A stretch of DNA of 64,000 nt from Promineifilum sp. Lineage in GTDB: Bacteria > Chloroflexota > Anaerolineae > Promineifilales > Promineifilaceae. Positions within the stretch are counted from its first letter, which is position 1. Each line of letters opens with the position of its first letter. The stretch is taken from assembly GCA_017983515.1 (NCBI GenBank), contig JAGOBF010000003.1, forward strand, positions 124,001 through 188,000. Direction: 5' to 3'. Position numbers and translations under genes: made by a program. Positions 9,727 through 19,807 of this stretch are shown here, in pieces. The notes beneath the pieces were generated by a model. That model worked only from the letters and a program-made list of their open reading frames with translations, had not been told where the DNA came from and did not search any database.

Positions 9727-10353
9727 ATGACCGTACCAAGAGACCATCACGTAGGCGACCGCACCGGCATGGTGCGGTTGGCGCGCATTCTCTCCAACAT
9801 CATCAGTCCTCCGATCATGTTCGCGCTGATTGGTCTGGCTCTGGGCGTCTATGAGCGTTCCTTCTGGCCGGGCCTGGCCTGGGGAATCGTTTACAGCTTG
9901 CTCATCGCCCTGACGCCGATGCTGGTCATCTTCTATCTCCTGCGTATCGGCCGCGTTAGCGACCTGCATATGAGCGCCACGAACGAACGCCACATCCCTT
10001 ACGTGACGTCGGTCACCACCGGGGCGCTGGCTTACGTGCTTCTGGTGTTTTTCGACGGCCCTGTTTTGTTGCGCTGCCTGGCGATCTTGAGCGTTATCAC
10101 CCTCGGCACGCTGGGGCTGATCAATACGCAATGGTTGATCAGCATCCACGCCACGGCCGCCGCCGCCACCTGGATGATCGCCACGCTGGTCTTCGGTTGG
10201 CTCACCGGTCTGCTCCTGTTGCCCTTACTGGTGCTAATCGCCTCGATTCGTCTCTATCTGAAGCGTCACACGCCGGCACAGGTGCTGGTGGGGATCGCCC
10301 TGGGCTTTTCCACCGTCTTGCTGATGCGCCTGTTCGGTTGCTTCATTCCCTGA
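9727..10353 (+). CDS. PAP2-superfamily-like integral membrane protein
   Basis: 208 residues with five or six hydrophobic segments. The C-terminal half carries a degenerate PAP2 phosphatase pattern: SIHATAAAATW in place of the usual SGHxxxA segment, and RLYLKRHTPAQVLVG in place of the RxxxxxHxxxD segment. Here Asp is replaced by Gln. PAP2 enzymes hydrolyse lipid phosphates, for example phosphatidate or undecaprenyl pyrophosphate, on the outer face of the membrane. The altered final motif makes catalysis uncertain. The start is also uncertain: ATG at 9727 is used, GTG at 9709 and ATG at 9769 are alternatives. The following nucleotidyltransferase gene starts 9 bases downstream, so the two are probably co-transcribed. 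Confidence 0.6.
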   Translation: MTVPRDHHVGDRTGMVRLARILSNIISPPIMFALIGLALGVYERSFWPGLAWGIVYSLLIALTPMLVIFYLLRIGRVSDLHMSATNERHIPYVTSVTTGALAYVLLVFFDGPVLLRCLAILSVITLGTLGLINTQWLISIHATAAAATWMIATLVFGWLTGLLLLPLLVLIASIRLYLKRHTPAQVLVGIALGFSTVLLMRLFGCFIP

Positions 10354-10362
10354 CGGTGACTC

Positions 10363-11142
10363 ATGTTTGAGCAAGAGCGCTTCATTGGTCGTTTGCAGCG
10401 GCACGTGCAGGCCGATCCCGCGGTGCAGGTCTGTTTCCTCTATGGCTCCTTCGGCCGCCGCGCCGACGATGCTTTCTCCGACGTCGACATCGCGCTGGTC
10501 TATGCCGATGCGGCCGAGCGCGAGAAAGCCTGGGCAGAACGGCAGGAGTTCGCCAGTGCCGCCATGCCCTACGTCGCCGTGCGCTCCTTCGACGCGAGCC
10601 ACGTGCGCCCCTATCTCCACGTCGCCCTGTACAGCAACGGCACGAAGGCCGACTTCAGTTTCGAGACGATGGACGGCCTGTCGCCCAATCCCAAGGACAG
10701 GGAGTTGCGCATTCTGAAAGACAGCGGCCGCTGGGGCGAGCAACACCAGGCGGCTTCGTCACGCCTGGCCCCGGCCCAACCCTACATCAGCCCGGCCGAT
10801 CTGACCGATCTGGACAACCGCTTCTGGGTCATGCTGTGGGATGCCTTACGCCTGCTGAAGCGCGGGGACGCCGACAAACCGTTTGCCACCTACTTGCGGC
10901 TGCTCTTTTTCACGTTACCGCCGCTGCTGGAGGCGTTGCCGCCCGAAGAGCCGGCCCGCCAGGGGCTGGTGCAGGCCACGTACAGCCGCGATGCCGCAGC
11001 TACAGCGCGCGGCTTGGGGGAGTTGCTGGAGAGCTACCTGGCGGCGCGCGCGGCCGTCATCCGGCGGCAGAATTTGATGTTTCCGATCAATACCGCTTTC
11101 GAGTCCGAAATTCGGCGTCTTGTGGAGCGGATGGCGCGGTAG
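10363..11142 (+). CDS. nucleotidyltransferase-domain protein (MNT/Pol-beta fold)
   Basis: 259 residues. The N-terminal 100 residues hold the minimal nucleotidyltransferase signature LYGSFGRRADDAFSDVDIAL: GS, then the DxD pair that binds two metals. The C-terminal part (about 145-255) is helical and resembles the C-terminal domain of aminoglycoside-adenylyltransferase-like or HEPN-like proteins, though I cannot assign it. Enzymes of this fold transfer a nucleotide to a small molecule, protein or RNA. No separate HEPN toxin gene is next to it, so a MNT/HEPN toxin-antitoxin pair is not supported. It ends convergently about 50 bases before miaA. Confidence 0.65.
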   Translation: MFEQERFIGRLQRHVQADPAVQVCFLYGSFGRRADDAFSDVDIALVYADAAEREKAWAERQEFASAAMPYVAVRSFDASHVRPYLHVALYSNGTKADFSFETMDGLSPNPKDRELRILKDSGRWGEQHQAASSRLAPAQPYISPADLTDLDNRFWVMLWDALRLLKRGDADKPFATYLRLLFFTLPPLLEALPPEEPARQGLVQATYSRDAAATARGLGELLESYLAARAAVIRRQNLMFPINTAFESEIRRLVERMAR

Positions 11143-11192
11143 ACGGCGGAAGGAACCACAGATTAGAGATGACGGGTGCTGCCAGTCCATGG

Positions 11193-12107
11193 TTAGCTCT
11201 GCTCTAGTGTTCCGAGCCAGGCCTTCACCGAATTAATGGGCGGCTCTGTTTCATCGGCTTCGAACCATTTGATACGCGGGTCGTCGCGGCGAAACCACGT
11301 CGCCTGCTGCCGCGCGAAGCGGTGGGTCTCGAACTTGATGCGCTCAACGGCCGCGTTCAGGCTCATCTCGCTCGCCAGATGGGCCGACAGTTGCCGGTAG
11401 CCGAGTCCGGTCATCGACGGCAAATCGCGGCCATAGCCGGCGTCGCGCAGCTGGCGCACCTCGTCGAGCAGCCCGGCGGCCATCATGGCGTCGACGCGAG
11501 CATCGATGCGGGTATAGAGCGATTCGCGATCGCGTGTCAGACCGAGCATCCGAATGTTGTAGGACGGCGGCGTTTTGCGCTGCAGTTCGGAGATGGACCG
11601 TCCGCTGACCAGCGTTACCTCCAAGGCGCGAACCACGCGGCGCACGTTGCGCGGGTCGATGCGCGACGCGGCGACCGGGTCGAGCGCGGCCAGCCAGCGG
11701 CCGGGTTCGCCTTCGTCTAATCCCTCCAGCGCGGCCCGCAGCGCCGGCTGCGGAGCCACCTCGGGAATGCCCCAGCCCTCGACGACGGCCCAGACGTACT
11801 GCCCCGTGCCGCCGACCAGGATGGGCAGCCGGCCCCGAGCCAGGATGTCCTCGATGGTTCGATAGGCCAGTCGCTGGTATTGGCCCAGACTTAGCGTTTG
11901 ATCGGGATCGCAGACATCGATGAGGTGATGGGGCACGGCGGCACGTTCGGCGGGCGTGGGTTTGGCCGTGCCCACGTCCATCCCACGGTAGAACAGGCGC
12001 GAGTCGGCCGAGACGATCTCGCCGTTGAAACGCCGCGCCAATTCGAGCGAGAGCGCGGTTTTACCCACGGCCGTGGGGCCAATGAGGACGAGCAGGAGAC
12101 GATCCAT
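11193..12107 (-). CDS. miaA: tRNA dimethylallyltransferase
   Basis: 304 residues. MiaA adds an isopentenyl group from dimethylallyl diphosphate to A37 of tRNAs that read codons starting with U. The N-terminal P-loop GPTAVGKTALS is followed by the typical ADSRLFYRGMDVGTAKPT (Asp plus substrate Ser/Arg), then GGTGQYVWA and the C-terminal RFARQQATWFRRD. The usual Gln in ADSxQ(v/i)Y is Leu here (SRLFY), a small deviation. The start taken is the ATG at 12107. A GTG at 12119 overlaps the stop of the upstream yraN gene and may be used for translational coupling; it adds only four residues. It is the last gene of a cluster transcribed leftwards from the GT4 gene. Confidence 0.93.
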   Translation of the reverse strand: MDRLLLVLIGPTAVGKTALSLELARRFNGEIVSADSRLFYRGMDVGTAKPTPAERAAVPHHLIDVCDPDQTLSLGQYQRLAYRTIEDILARGRLPILVGGTGQYVWAVVEGWGIPEVAPQPALRAALEGLDEGEPGRWLAALDPVAASRIDPRNVRRVVRALEVTLVSGRSISELQRKTPPSYNIRMLGLTRDRESLYTRIDARVDAMMAAGLLDEVRQLRDAGYGRDLPSMTGLGYRQLSAHLASEMSLNAAVERIKFETHRFARQQATWFRRDDPRIKWFEADETEPPINSVKAWLGTLEQS

Positions 12108-12115
12108 ATGCCGCG

Positions 12116-12499
12116 TCACCAGCCCAGGACGGCGTCGGGGATGTGCTCGCAGCGCAGCAGCAGGCCGCGCTCATCCAGTTCAACGGCCACCAGATCGATG
12201 CGCCAATTGACGTCATCGAGGTCGTTGTCGGCGACGTACTGCTGTCCGAGTTCCATGAGCTTTTGGGCCTTGTGGGGCGTCAGAGCCTCTTCCGGCGCGC
12301 CGAACGCGCGGCCGCGGCGCGTTTTCACCTCCACAAAGGCCACCGTCTCACCGTCGCGGGCCACGATGTCGATCTCGCCGCCCCGTCTTCTCCAGTTGCG
12401 GGCCAGGATGACCAGACCTTTAGCCTCCAGATGAAGCACGGCGACGTTTTCGCCCCATTGACCGAGAAGGCGGCGGGTGTCGGGAGGGCGATCACTCAT
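12116..12499 (-). CDS. YraN (UPF0102) family endonuclease-like protein
   Basis: 127 residues. The start is the ATG at 12499, which overlaps the end of the upstream glycosyltransferase gene by 8 bases. The sequence shows the YraN pattern: GQWGENVAVLHLEAKGL, then the restriction-endonuclease-like core GGEIDIVARDGETVAFVEVKTRR (D, E-x-K arrangement), then RIDLVAVEL. Members have a PD-(D/E)XK nuclease fold; biological function is poorly defined, with links proposed to DNA repair or Holliday junction processing. It often lies near housekeeping genes such as rnhB or miaA, and here it is directly coupled to miaA. The nuclease-like core residues are intact, so activity is plausible. Confidence 0.88.
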   Translation of the reverse strand: MSDRPPDTRRLLGQWGENVAVLHLEAKGLVILARNWRRRGGEIDIVARDGETVAFVEVKTRRGRAFGAPEEALTPHKAQKLMELGQQYVADNDLDDVNWRIDLVAVELDERGLLLRCEHIPDAVLGW

Positions 12500-13790
12500 C
12501 AGTTTGCCGGCCGGTAACCTGGGCGACGAGCGATAACCAGCGGTGCGTAGCCGATTCAGCATCGTCGGCCGGTCGAACGAGTTCGTCCCACTGTTCCCGC
12601 AAGGCGCCCCATTTCTCCGTCCGGCGCGTCCAGTGGCCGTGTTCCTTTTGGCGCTGCTGGTCGGGCCGGGATGCCAGCAGTTCCTCGTACAGGTTGGCCG
12701 TCTGGGCCACCGTGCGGTGGATATCGAAGCGTTCGCTGGCCCGGCGGGCGTTGTCGCCCATCGCCTGCGTTCGCGCCGGGTCATTCATCAGGGCGACGAT
12801 GGCCGCATCCAGGCCATCGGCATCGCCGGCCAGATAGCCGGTAATCCCTGAGTCCACGCTGTCGGAGATACCCGGCGAATGAACAGCGGCGATGGGTTTC
12901 CCGGCGGCCATCGCCTCGATGACCGTCAGGGGGTGCACCTCGCTGGTGGAGGCAGTGGCGAAAGCGTCGGCCGCGGCCAACCAGTTGGGGACCTCATCGT
13001 AGGCAACGACTCCGCAAAAGTGGACGGCCGCGGACAGGCCGAGTTCTTCGGCCAGTTGACGCAAGTCGGCCTCTTGTGGCCCTTTGCCGATCAGGCCCAG
13101 ATGCAACTCCGGGATCAATTGATGCGCCGCGACAAATTGCCGCAGAAGGGTATCGATTCGCTTTTCCGTCGAGAATCGCCCGACGTAGAGTAGGAGACGC
13201 GCTGACTTCGGCAAGCCGTAGTCGGCCTTGGTGCGGGGCTGCGACGGATGCAGGAACGGCTCTCGCTCGATGCCGTTCTCGATGACCACGATTCGCGCCC
13301 GCACGCCGAACTCCTGCAAGACGCGCCTTACGCCTTCAGACGGGGCGATAACCACGTCGGCCAGGTCAGTATACTCCGGCCAGATTTGGCGCATGATGGC
13401 ATCGGCCGCGGGTTGTGGCAGAGCGGTGTAGGTGCCCGTGTAGAGATCGTAGCGGGTGTGATTGGTGTAGACGATGGGACAGTTGACGTAGCGATGGGCC
13501 AACTCCACGCTCATCAGCAGGTGATGGCAGTGGACGATGTCCATTTGGGTCAGCAGGGCCTGCGCCTCGCGCGTGTAGCTGTTGCTCAGATAGTAGCCAT
13601 ACCCACCCAGCCGGATGCCGGGGGAGCGAATGATGCGGTTGGCCTGGTCGGTGTCGGCCTGTTCACCCAGCGTAAAGATGGTGACCTCGTGGCCAAGGGC
13701 CTCAAGACATTTTTTGTAGAGGGTCACCATGTGAACGGCCCCGTTGACCACGGTCTGATCATAAGTGGCCGAAACCATGCCGATGCGCAT
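12492..13790 (-). CDS. family 4 glycosyltransferase (GT-B fold)
   Basis: 432 residues. The N-terminal Rossmann half starts MRIGMVSATYDQTVVNGAVHMVTLY with the Gly-rich acceptor loop. The C-terminal half shows VGRFSTEKRIDTLL, then GKGPQEADLRQLAEELGL, and the donor-binding EX7E-type segment STSEVHPLTVIEAMAAGKP. This is the pattern of retaining GT4 enzymes such as those that make glycolipids (PimB-like and diglucosyl-diacylglycerol synthases). It probably acts at the cytoplasmic face of the membrane on a lipid or glycan acceptor. The C-terminal 70 residues after the GT core are charged and probably helical. It overlaps the yraN gene by 8 bases and is the first gene of that cluster. Confidence 0.88.
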   Translation of the reverse strand: MRIGMVSATYDQTVVNGAVHMVTLYKKCLEALGHEVTIFTLGEQADTDQANRIIRSPGIRLGGYGYYLSNSYTREAQALLTQMDIVHCHHLLMSVELAHRYVNCPIVYTNHTRYDLYTGTYTALPQPAADAIMRQIWPEYTDLADVVIAPSEGVRRVLQEFGVRARIVVIENGIEREPFLHPSQPRTKADYGLPKSARLLLYVGRFSTEKRIDTLLRQFVAAHQLIPELHLGLIGKGPQEADLRQLAEELGLSAAVHFCGVVAYDEVPNWLAAADAFATASTSEVHPLTVIEAMAAGKPIAAVHSPGISDSVDSGITGYLAGDADGLDAAIVALMNDPARTQAMGDNARRASERFDIHRTVAQTANLYEELLASRPDQQRQKEHGHWTRRTEKWGALREQWDELVRPADDAESATHRWLSLVAQVTGRQTDE

Positions 13791-13828
13791 ATTGCTCCTG
13801 AGCTGCGATCCGATTTGGCGGCAGGGGC

Positions 13829-14344
13829 CTAATTGGCCTCGAGTTCGTCTGATTGTAGACGCAACTGATATTGCCTGACCAGCCAGTCGGTATTGCGAAT
13901 CTTAGTCGCCAGTTCCGAGGCCAGATTGCGCATAAGCCTGTATCCGAGAACAGGATAGGTTTCGCACAGGCGCATGAGCTGGTCGCGCCGCAGCCGCAGC
14001 AGCAGGGTATCGTCGCGGCTGACGCGAATGGTGGCCGAGCGCACACCCTGGTCGACCAGGGCCACTTCGCCCACGATCTGCCCCTGGCGCAACTCGGTGA
14101 GCACGACCGGCTCCATGCGCTCCCGGTCGCCGGCCGCGCCGACCGTGCCCGGATTGACCAGCACCTCGACCCCGCCGCGGCCGATGATGTACATCTCATC
14201 CGATTGATCGTTTTCGGACAGCAAAACGTGACCCTCACCATAGGTCACCGGCGTGCATAAAGCGGCCACCAGCGTCAACTGGGCCTCATTGAAATTATCG
14301 AAAATTTCGGTTGTCGCCAGGATGGTGCGAACGCTGGGCTGCAT
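13829..14344 (-). CDS. stand-alone cyclic-nucleotide-binding domain protein
   Basis: 171 residues made of one cNMP-binding beta-roll followed by a helix. The start ATG at 14344 has GGAGAT 8 bases upstream; the same frame continues far upstream but is antisense-type noise. The phosphate-binding cassette reads QIVGEVALVDQGVRSATI, with the Glu and Arg that contact the ribose 2'-OH and cyclic phosphate in CAP/PKA domains both present. There is no DNA-binding helix-turn-helix after the domain, so it is not a transcription factor of CRP type. It may regulate a partner, possibly the membrane protease encoded 20 bases upstream in the same direction. The class III cyclases at 19.8-25.2 kb are candidate ligand sources. 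Confidence 0.82.
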   Translation of the reverse strand: MQPSVRTILATTEIFDNFNEAQLTLVAALCTPVTYGEGHVLLSENDQSDEMYIIGRGGVEVLVNPGTVGAAGDRERMEPVVLTELRQGQIVGEVALVDQGVRSATIRVSRDDTLLLRLRRDQLMRLCETYPVLGYRLMRNLASELATKIRNTDWLVRQYQLRLQSDELEAN

Positions 14345-14364
14345 ACAGATTGATCTCCACTGGC

Positions 14365-15165
14365 TTAGACCGCGGTTTCTTCGTTGGCGTTTCGCCCATA
14401 GACGACGCTGGCGCCCTTGAGACGGCCCAGCGCCCATTCGGCCAGGACGATGCCGCCGATGAAAAGTAGATCGACGGCGATGGCGATGGAGAAGGCCGTG
14501 CCCAGATATCCGAATAGAACAGTCACCGGACGCGCCAGATGGTCGAGCAGGGCGGTCGACTGTCCCAGATAGGCCACGACGGCCGAGATAATCCCCATGA
14601 TGACCAGAAAGGCGGGCCAGGCGTGGCGGTCGGAGCGGCTGGGCAACATGGCGTTGCTGACGGCGAAGATGAGATAGAGCCAGACGAGGACGTTGGGCGT
14701 CGCCAGGAGTTGAGCGACGGCGTCGGTCAGGATATTGACATCGCCGGCGCGAATGGCATCGGCCAGGCTGGTGACGCTGAATACCTGGCGGCCGATGAGC
14801 AGGATGACGACTGTCCCGGCCAGCAGGGGGGCCGCGCCGATGAGGCTCTCGCGGACGGGGCCGACGTGTCGCCCTTTGTAGTATTCGACATAGCCCAGCT
14901 GGAGCGACCCGTCGGGCTGCCGGCGCGGCAAGAGTGACACGCCGCCGGTGCGCACACCCAGCAGGGTGGCGACCAGCCAGTGGCTGGCTTCGTGCAGGAG
15001 CACGCCGGGAAAGAGGACAACGGCATAGATGATCACGGCCCAGTCGGCGCGACCGACCAACAACAGGCTGACGCCGTGCAGGTGGGCGTGAATCCAGCGC
15101 TGCATGAAAAGCAGACACAGCAGCGCCACGGCCGCCCACAGGATAGGCATCAGAGGGTCATTCAT
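14365..15165 (-). CDS. M50-like (site-2 protease-type) integral membrane metalloprotease
   Basis: 266 residues with about six hydrophobic segments. A zinc-binding HEASH motif (HExxH) lies inside the second or third segment at LHEASHWLVATLLG, the arrangement of intramembrane site-2 proteases. The third ligand is not obvious; an Asp in the SRSDRHAWPAF loop after the fourth segment is a candidate. Site-2 proteases cleave membrane-bound anti-sigma factors or lipoprotein signal remnants. The cNMP-binding protein gene starts about 20 bases downstream, so both are probably on one transcript; a cNMP-controlled protease is an inference. The start is ATG at 15165. It lies just downstream of tpiA in the same direction. 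Confidence 0.7.
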   Translation of the reverse strand: MNDPLMPILWAAVALLCLLFMQRWIHAHLHGVSLLLVGRADWAVIIYAVVLFPGVLLHEASHWLVATLLGVRTGGVSLLPRRQPDGSLQLGYVEYYKGRHVGPVRESLIGAAPLLAGTVVILLIGRQVFSVTSLADAIRAGDVNILTDAVAQLLATPNVLVWLYLIFAVSNAMLPSRSDRHAWPAFLVIMGIISAVVAYLGQSTALLDHLARPVTVLFGYLGTAFSIAIAVDLLFIGGIVLAEWALGRLKGASVVYGRNANEETAV

Positions 15166-15182
15166 CAGGCTAGACCATCAGG

Positions 15183-15938
15183 CTAGACGACGGCCGCACG
15201 GACGAGTTGGATGAAGGACGGCTTGAGCGAAGCGCCGCCGACCAGCGCGCCGTCGATGTCGGCCATACGCATGTAGTCGGCGATATTGTCTTCGGTCACG
15301 CTGCCGCCGTACTGAATGCGGATGGCCTGGGCCGTGTCGTGGCCGAACAGGTCGGTCAGCACGTCGCGGACGCTGGCGCGGATGATGTCGCCCGCCTGTT
15401 GGGCTGTGGCCGAGCGGCCGGTGCCGATAGCCCAGATGGGTTCGTAGGCGACCACGCATACGGCCGCCTGCCAGGCATCGAGGCCGGCGAAGGCGGCGCG
15501 GACCTGGCCGCTGACAAAGGATTGAGTCTCGCCCGCCTCGTTCTGGGCCAGGCTCTCGCCAACGCAGACGATGGGGATTAGGTTGTGTTCCAGCGCGGCC
15601 TTGATCTTCCGGTTGACGCCCTCATCGGTCTCGCCGAACAGGGCCCGGCGCTCGGAATGGCCAAGGATGACGTAGCGACACAGGCCCTGAAGCATGGTCG
15701 GGGAGATTTCGCCGGTGTAGGCTCCGCTGACCTCGTAGGACATATTCTGCGCGCCGACGCCGATCTTCGTCCCGTCCAATGCCTGGGCGACGGCGGGAAT
15801 GGCGATAAAGGGCGGGCACACGGCGATGTCGATGCCGTCGATGCTGTTCAGTTGGGGGGCTATTTCCCGCACGAAGGCCGCGGCGGCGTCGGCCGTTTTG
15901 TTCATTTTCCAGTTTCCGGCAACAAATGGGGTTCGCAT
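15183..15938 (-). CDS. tpiA: triosephosphate isomerase
   Basis: 251 residues, full length. It interconverts dihydroxyacetone phosphate and glyceraldehyde 3-phosphate in glycolysis. All catalytic elements are visible: the N-terminal FVAGNWKMN with the active-site Lys, the catalytic His in ILGHSERRALFGE, the catalytic Glu and flexible loop in AYEPIWAIGTG, and the phosphate-binding GALVGGASL near the C terminus. Start ATG at 15938. It lies between smc and the protease gene, all on the minus strand. Confidence 0.97.
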   Translation of the reverse strand: MRTPFVAGNWKMNKTADAAAAFVREIAPQLNSIDGIDIAVCPPFIAIPAVAQALDGTKIGVGAQNMSYEVSGAYTGEISPTMLQGLCRYVILGHSERRALFGETDEGVNRKIKAALEHNLIPIVCVGESLAQNEAGETQSFVSGQVRAAFAGLDAWQAAVCVVAYEPIWAIGTGRSATAQQAGDIIRASVRDVLTDLFGHDTAQAIRIQYGGSVTEDNIADYMRMADIDGALVGGASLKPSFIQLVRAAVV

Positions 15939-16131
15939 GAGTCTCTCCGTCTGATAGTCAGCCCTGATTTTCCCGCATCAGGGAAAAGAGAAGGTAGGCT
16001 GGATGGTTAATTTTAACAGGCGGCAGACACGATGCGGAGCGCAACCCCACATCCATTCCTTTTCGCCCGCTCATTTCACGCTTACGATTATAGGGGAGCT
16101 ATGGCGCGGCGGCAACGATAGGCGACGGGCG

Positions 16132-19100
16132 TCAGGCGTGGCGCAAGTACTCTTCAGGCTTGATGGAGATGACCTGGCTGGAGCTGTCGGGCTGCATGCT
16201 GACGCCGTAGAGCGTGTTGGCCGCCTGCACGGTGCCGCGATTGTGGGTGATCAGGATGAACTGAATCTGCCGGCTCAGATCGCGAAGCACGTCGCGGAAA
16301 CGGGTGACGTTGGCCTCGTCGAGGGCGGCGTCGACCTCATCGAGGACGCAGAAGGGGGGCGGGGCGACCTTCAGCAGCGAGAAGATCAGGGCCGCAGCGG
16401 TCAGCGACCGCTCGCCACCGGAAAGCAGAGCCAGCCCTTGCTCGCGACGGTTGGGCAAGCGGGCGATGATCTCCACCCCACTGCTGGTGGGGTCGTCGGG
16501 GTCAGTCATGGTCAACCGGCCCGAGCCGCCGCCGAACAGTTGCCGGAAGGTCACGTCAAAAATGCCGTTGACTTCCTCGACGGTCTTGGCGAAGGCCTTA
16601 GACGTCAATTCGTCCAGCTCGGCGATGACCTGACGTAGTTGGTCATCCGTCTCGGTCAGGTCGCCCACCTGTTGGCTGAGAAAATCATAGCGCTCTTCGG
16701 TGGCCTGCAATTCGGCCGGCGCGTCGGGATTGACCGGCCCCATGCGCTGGAGCTGGCCGCGATAGTGGTGGATATTCTCCTCGATATCGGCCGGCAGTTC
16801 GGAGATGGCCGGCAACTCCTCGATAATCTCCTGCATCGGCAGGGGGGGCGCGCCGGCCTGCTCGGCGTCGTAGCTCAACGAGACGAGACCCAGGTCGGCG
16901 CGGATGCGCTCTTGCAATCCCTCGATCTGGTTCTCGTGCCGCGTCTGGCGAATGCCCGCCTGCGTCAGCTGCGATTCCAGGTCGTGGGCGTGGCGCTGCA
17001 AACCGGCCGAGTTGGCTTGCAGCCCCGTCAGGGAGGAGCGATCGGCTTCCATTGACGTCAGAAGGGGATCGAGGGTGTCCTTGATTTGAACCAACTCCTG
17101 TTCCAGGACGACGATGCCGGTTTCGTCGGCCGCGCTGCCGAGCGCGTCGAGTTGCTCCTGCAAGCCGCTCAATCGCTGCCGGAGGCGGTTGAGCTGTCCT
17201 TCAGCCTGATTGAGCGTGGCCCGGCGGCTATCGACCACAGCCTGCCGGCCGGCCAGGATCGTCTGGGCCGTCGCCACGTATTGGCGCAGACTCTGCTGCT
17301 GTTGCTCCACTTCGCCAGTGGGCAGCGCCGCCAACCTGGCGCGCGCCTCGGTCAGTGCCGTCTCCACACGGGTCAGGCGGCCGGTCTGGTCGGCGATAGT
17401 CGCTTCGGCCTGGGCCATGCGTGCCTCGGCCTGGGCGCGGGCGGCGGCGCGTTCGTCGCGGCGACGGTCGGCAAATTCGCGCTGGCGGCGCAACTGGTCC
17501 AATTGCCGGCGTGCCTCGGCCAACTCCTGGGCGGCGGCTGTCTCGCGGCCGATCAGCTGTCGTTCCTCATCGGCGCGCTCATCGACCTGCTCTTGCAGCT
17601 TGTCGATCTCTGCTTGCTGCTTGGCCGTCTCGCCTTCCCGTTGCGTCAGTGTGGTTCGCATCTTCTCTAGCCGGGTTACCTCGTCGCGGCGGCGCGTCTC
17701 GCCCGCCAGAATGCCGTCGCCGGCGGCCGAGCCAACCTCCACCAGCCCGCCGCCATAGATGAGCACCCCTTCAGGATCGACCGCGACGTAGCCCGGCGGC
17801 CAGCCGGCGGCCAGCCGGTAACCCGTTGGGGCATCCTTCACTAGCAGCACGCCGCCCAATAGCCGTCCGATGAGGGGTCTGACGACATCATCGGCCTCGA
17901 CGTGTTCATCGGCCCAGCCGATTACGCCCGATTCTCCGGCAACGGCCGGCCGGTTGTTGGGTTGGGCCGGCGCGTCCAGCGCGGCCAGGAGCAGGCGCGC
18001 TTCGCTGCCGTCGCGCCTGTGGCGGGCCGTGGCCACGGCCCGCCACAGGCCGTCGCTGTCCGTGACCAGCCAGGCGGCCAGGCGATCGCCCAGGGCGGCC
18101 ACGATGGCCGGTTCGTGTTGGCGCGGGATTCGTATAAGCGCCGCCAGTCGACCGACTACGGCCTCCGGCTCTAACTGGATGGCTCGGGGGCCACGGCGCT
18201 CCAGTTGGGCGACGCGCTCTTCCTGGCGGGCCAGATCGTTGCGCAGCTTGTTGAGCTGCTGTTCGCCGTCGCGCAGGTTCCGACGCAAGGTCTTGATATG
18301 GCTGACGCCGGCTTCGCGGTCGCGATTAATTGTCTGGCGTGCAGCTTGCAGGCGAGCGGTCTCTTGCTGGGCTGTCGTCGCCGCCGATTCCAGGCTGACA
18401 GTTGTCGCTTTTATCCCGTCGTCGGGACCGGCCGGTTCCGGCTCGCCGGCCAACTCTTCCAGCCGCAAGCGCAGTTGGGCCAGTTGTCCCTGGGCCTGGG
18501 CCAGGGTGATCTGTGCCTGGCGGCGCTCTGATTCGGCCCCAGCGACGGCCGCTTGCTCGCGGGCCGTGGCCGAGCGGTGATCTTCAAAGGCAACATGGAA
18601 TTCTTGCAACTGGGTCTGGTGCGTCTGGAGTTCGGCCCGAGCGGCCAGCAAGTCGGTCGTGGCCGCTTCCAGTTCGCCGCGCGCCGTCTCGGCCGCTTGC
18701 TCCAGGAAGGGCGTTTCGCTTTCGGCCTCGGTGATTTGCCGTTGGAGGGCCGCCCGCCGCTCGCGATCGACGGCCTGGGTGCGGCGGGCAGTTTCCACGT
18801 CCTGGCGCAAGCGGTCGCGCCGGCCCTGGAGTTCGGCGGCCTGTTGTTGGGCCTGAGTCAGCCGGCCCTGTACGTCGTCGATGCGGCTCTGATGAGCCAG
18901 CAATTCACCGCGGGCCTCGGTCCAGACGTGTTCGGCGGCGGCGGCGGCGCTGCGGGCGGCGCGCAAATCGCGCTTGGTCTGTTCCCACTTGTAGCCATAC
19001 CAGACGCGCAGCAGTTCCCGAAGGTCGGCCGAGATCTGCTCATAGTTGCGGGTGCGGGTGGCCTGGCGCTTCAGGGAGGTGACGCGCGGGCGTAATTCTT

Positions 19101-19686
19101 CCAGAATGTCGTGGACTCGCTGCAGATTGCGCTGCGTTTCTTCCAGCCGGCGCAGTGTCTCGGCGCGGCGTGACTTATAGTGGGTGATGCCCGCGGCTTC
19201 CTCGAAGAGGGCGCGGCGCTCGTCGGAACGCAACGACAGGGCCTGATCGACGAGGCCCTGGCCGATAATGGTGTAGGTGCGCTCGGCCAGCCCACTGGTA
19301 GCGAGCAATTCGGCCACATCCTTCAGCCGCACCTGGCGGCCGTTGATGAGATACTCGTTTTCGCCGGAACGAAAAGAGCGGCGGGCGATCTCCACCTCGG
19401 TGAAGTCGATGGGCAGCCAGCCGTCGCTGTTGTCCAGGGTGATGGTAGCCTGGGCCATGCCGGCACGGGCGCGCTGTTGGCTGCCGGCGAAGATCATGTC
19501 GGCCGAGCGCCGGGCCCGCAATGTGCCGTAGCTCTGTTCGCCCAACACCCAGCGTAACGCGTCGGCAATGTTGCTCTTGCCGCTGCCGTTTGGCCCGACG
19601 ATGGCCGTGATGCCGCTGTCAAAGACGAATTCCGTCTTCGAGGCGAATGTTTTATAGCCCTGAAGGCTGAGTTTGCGCAGCTTCAT
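16132..19686 (-). CDS. smc: chromosome segregation ATPase SMC
   Basis: 1184 residues, typical for bacterial SMC. The N-terminal ATPase half has [21 protein letters not shown] (Walker A near residue 32) and the Q-loop. Long coiled coils occupy about 170-500 and 660-1020, rich in Q, E, R and A. A hinge around 510-640 separates them ([22 protein letters not shown] onwards). The C-terminal half has the ABC signature [13 protein letters not shown] and Walker [20 protein letters not shown] dimers with ScpA/ScpB load on DNA and organise and separate chromosomes; scpA and scpB are not in this window. Start ATG at 19686. A TAAAAT -10-like element lies about 25 bases upstream in a region shared with the divergent cyclase gene. 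Confidence 0.97.
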   Translation of the reverse strand: MKLRKLSLQGYKTFASKTEFVFDSGITAIVGPNGSGKSNIADALRWVLGEQSYGTLRARRSADMIFAGSQQRARAGMAQATITLDNSDGWLPIDFTEVEIARRSFRSGENEYLINGRQVRLKDVAELLATSGLAERTYTIIGQGLVDQALSLRSDERRALFEEAAGITHYKSRRAETLRRLEETQRNLQRVHDILEELRPRVTSLKRQATRTRNYEQISADLRELLRVWYGYKWEQTKRDLRAARSAAAAAEHVWTEARGELLAHQSRIDDVQGRLTQAQQQAAELQGRRDRLRQDVETARRTQAVDRERRAALQRQITEAESETPFLEQAAETARGELEAATTDLLAARAELQTHQTQLQEFHVAFEDHRSATAREQAAVAGAESERRQAQITLAQAQGQLAQLRLRLEELAGEPEPAGPDDGIKATTVSLESAATTAQQETARLQAARQTINRDREAGVSHIKTLRRNLRDGEQQLNKLRNDLARQEERVAQLERRGPRAIQLEPEAVVGRLAALIRIPRQHEPAIVAALGDRLAAWLVTDSDGLWRAVATARHRRDGSEARLLLAALDAPAQPNNRPAVAGESGVIGWADEHVEADDVVRPLIGRLLGGVLLVKDAPTGYRLAAGWPPGYVAVDPEGVLIYGGGLVEVGSAAGDGILAGETRRRDEVTRLEKMRTTLTQREGETAKQQAEIDKLQEQVDERADEERQLIGRETAAAQELAEARRQLDQLRRQREFADRRRDERAAARAQAEARMAQAEATIADQTGRLTRVETALTEARARLAALPTGEVEQQQQSLRQYVATAQTILAGRQAVVDSRRATLNQAEGQLNRLRQRLSGLQEQLDALGSAADETGIVVLEQELVQIKDTLDPLLTSMEADRSSLTGLQANSAGLQRHAHDLESQLTQAGIRQTRHENQIEGLQERIRADLGLVSLSYDAEQAGAPPLPMQEIIEELPAISELPADIEENIHHYRGQLQRMGPVNPDAPAELQATEERYDFLSQQVGDLTETDDQLRQVIAELDELTSKAFAKTVEEVNGIFDVTFRQLFGGGSGRLTMTDPDDPTSSGVEIIARLPNRREQGLALLSGGERSLTAAALIFSLLKVAPPPFCVLDEVDAALDEANVTRFRDVLRDLSRQIQFILITHNRGTVQAANTLYGVSMQPDSSSQVISIKPEEYLRHA

Positions 19687-19807
19687 ACGTGTCTGGTGAT
19701 AGGAGGATTTTATCGCAACCAGCGATCCTTGTCGCCTATTGGGTTGCCCACGCTCCCGCGCCGGCCATCTCCACCCAATGCAGTTCGCGTGTGGACGCAG
19801 CTATTTA

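Noticed and set aside
10363..11142. MNT/HEPN toxin-antitoxin module
   Set aside because: Only the nucleotidyltransferase is present; no adjacent HEPN gene was found.
13829..15139. 436-codon minus-strand frame extending the cNMP-binding gene upstream
   Set aside because: The upstream part is the out-of-frame shadow of the M50-like gene; a good ribosome binding site and start lie at 14344.
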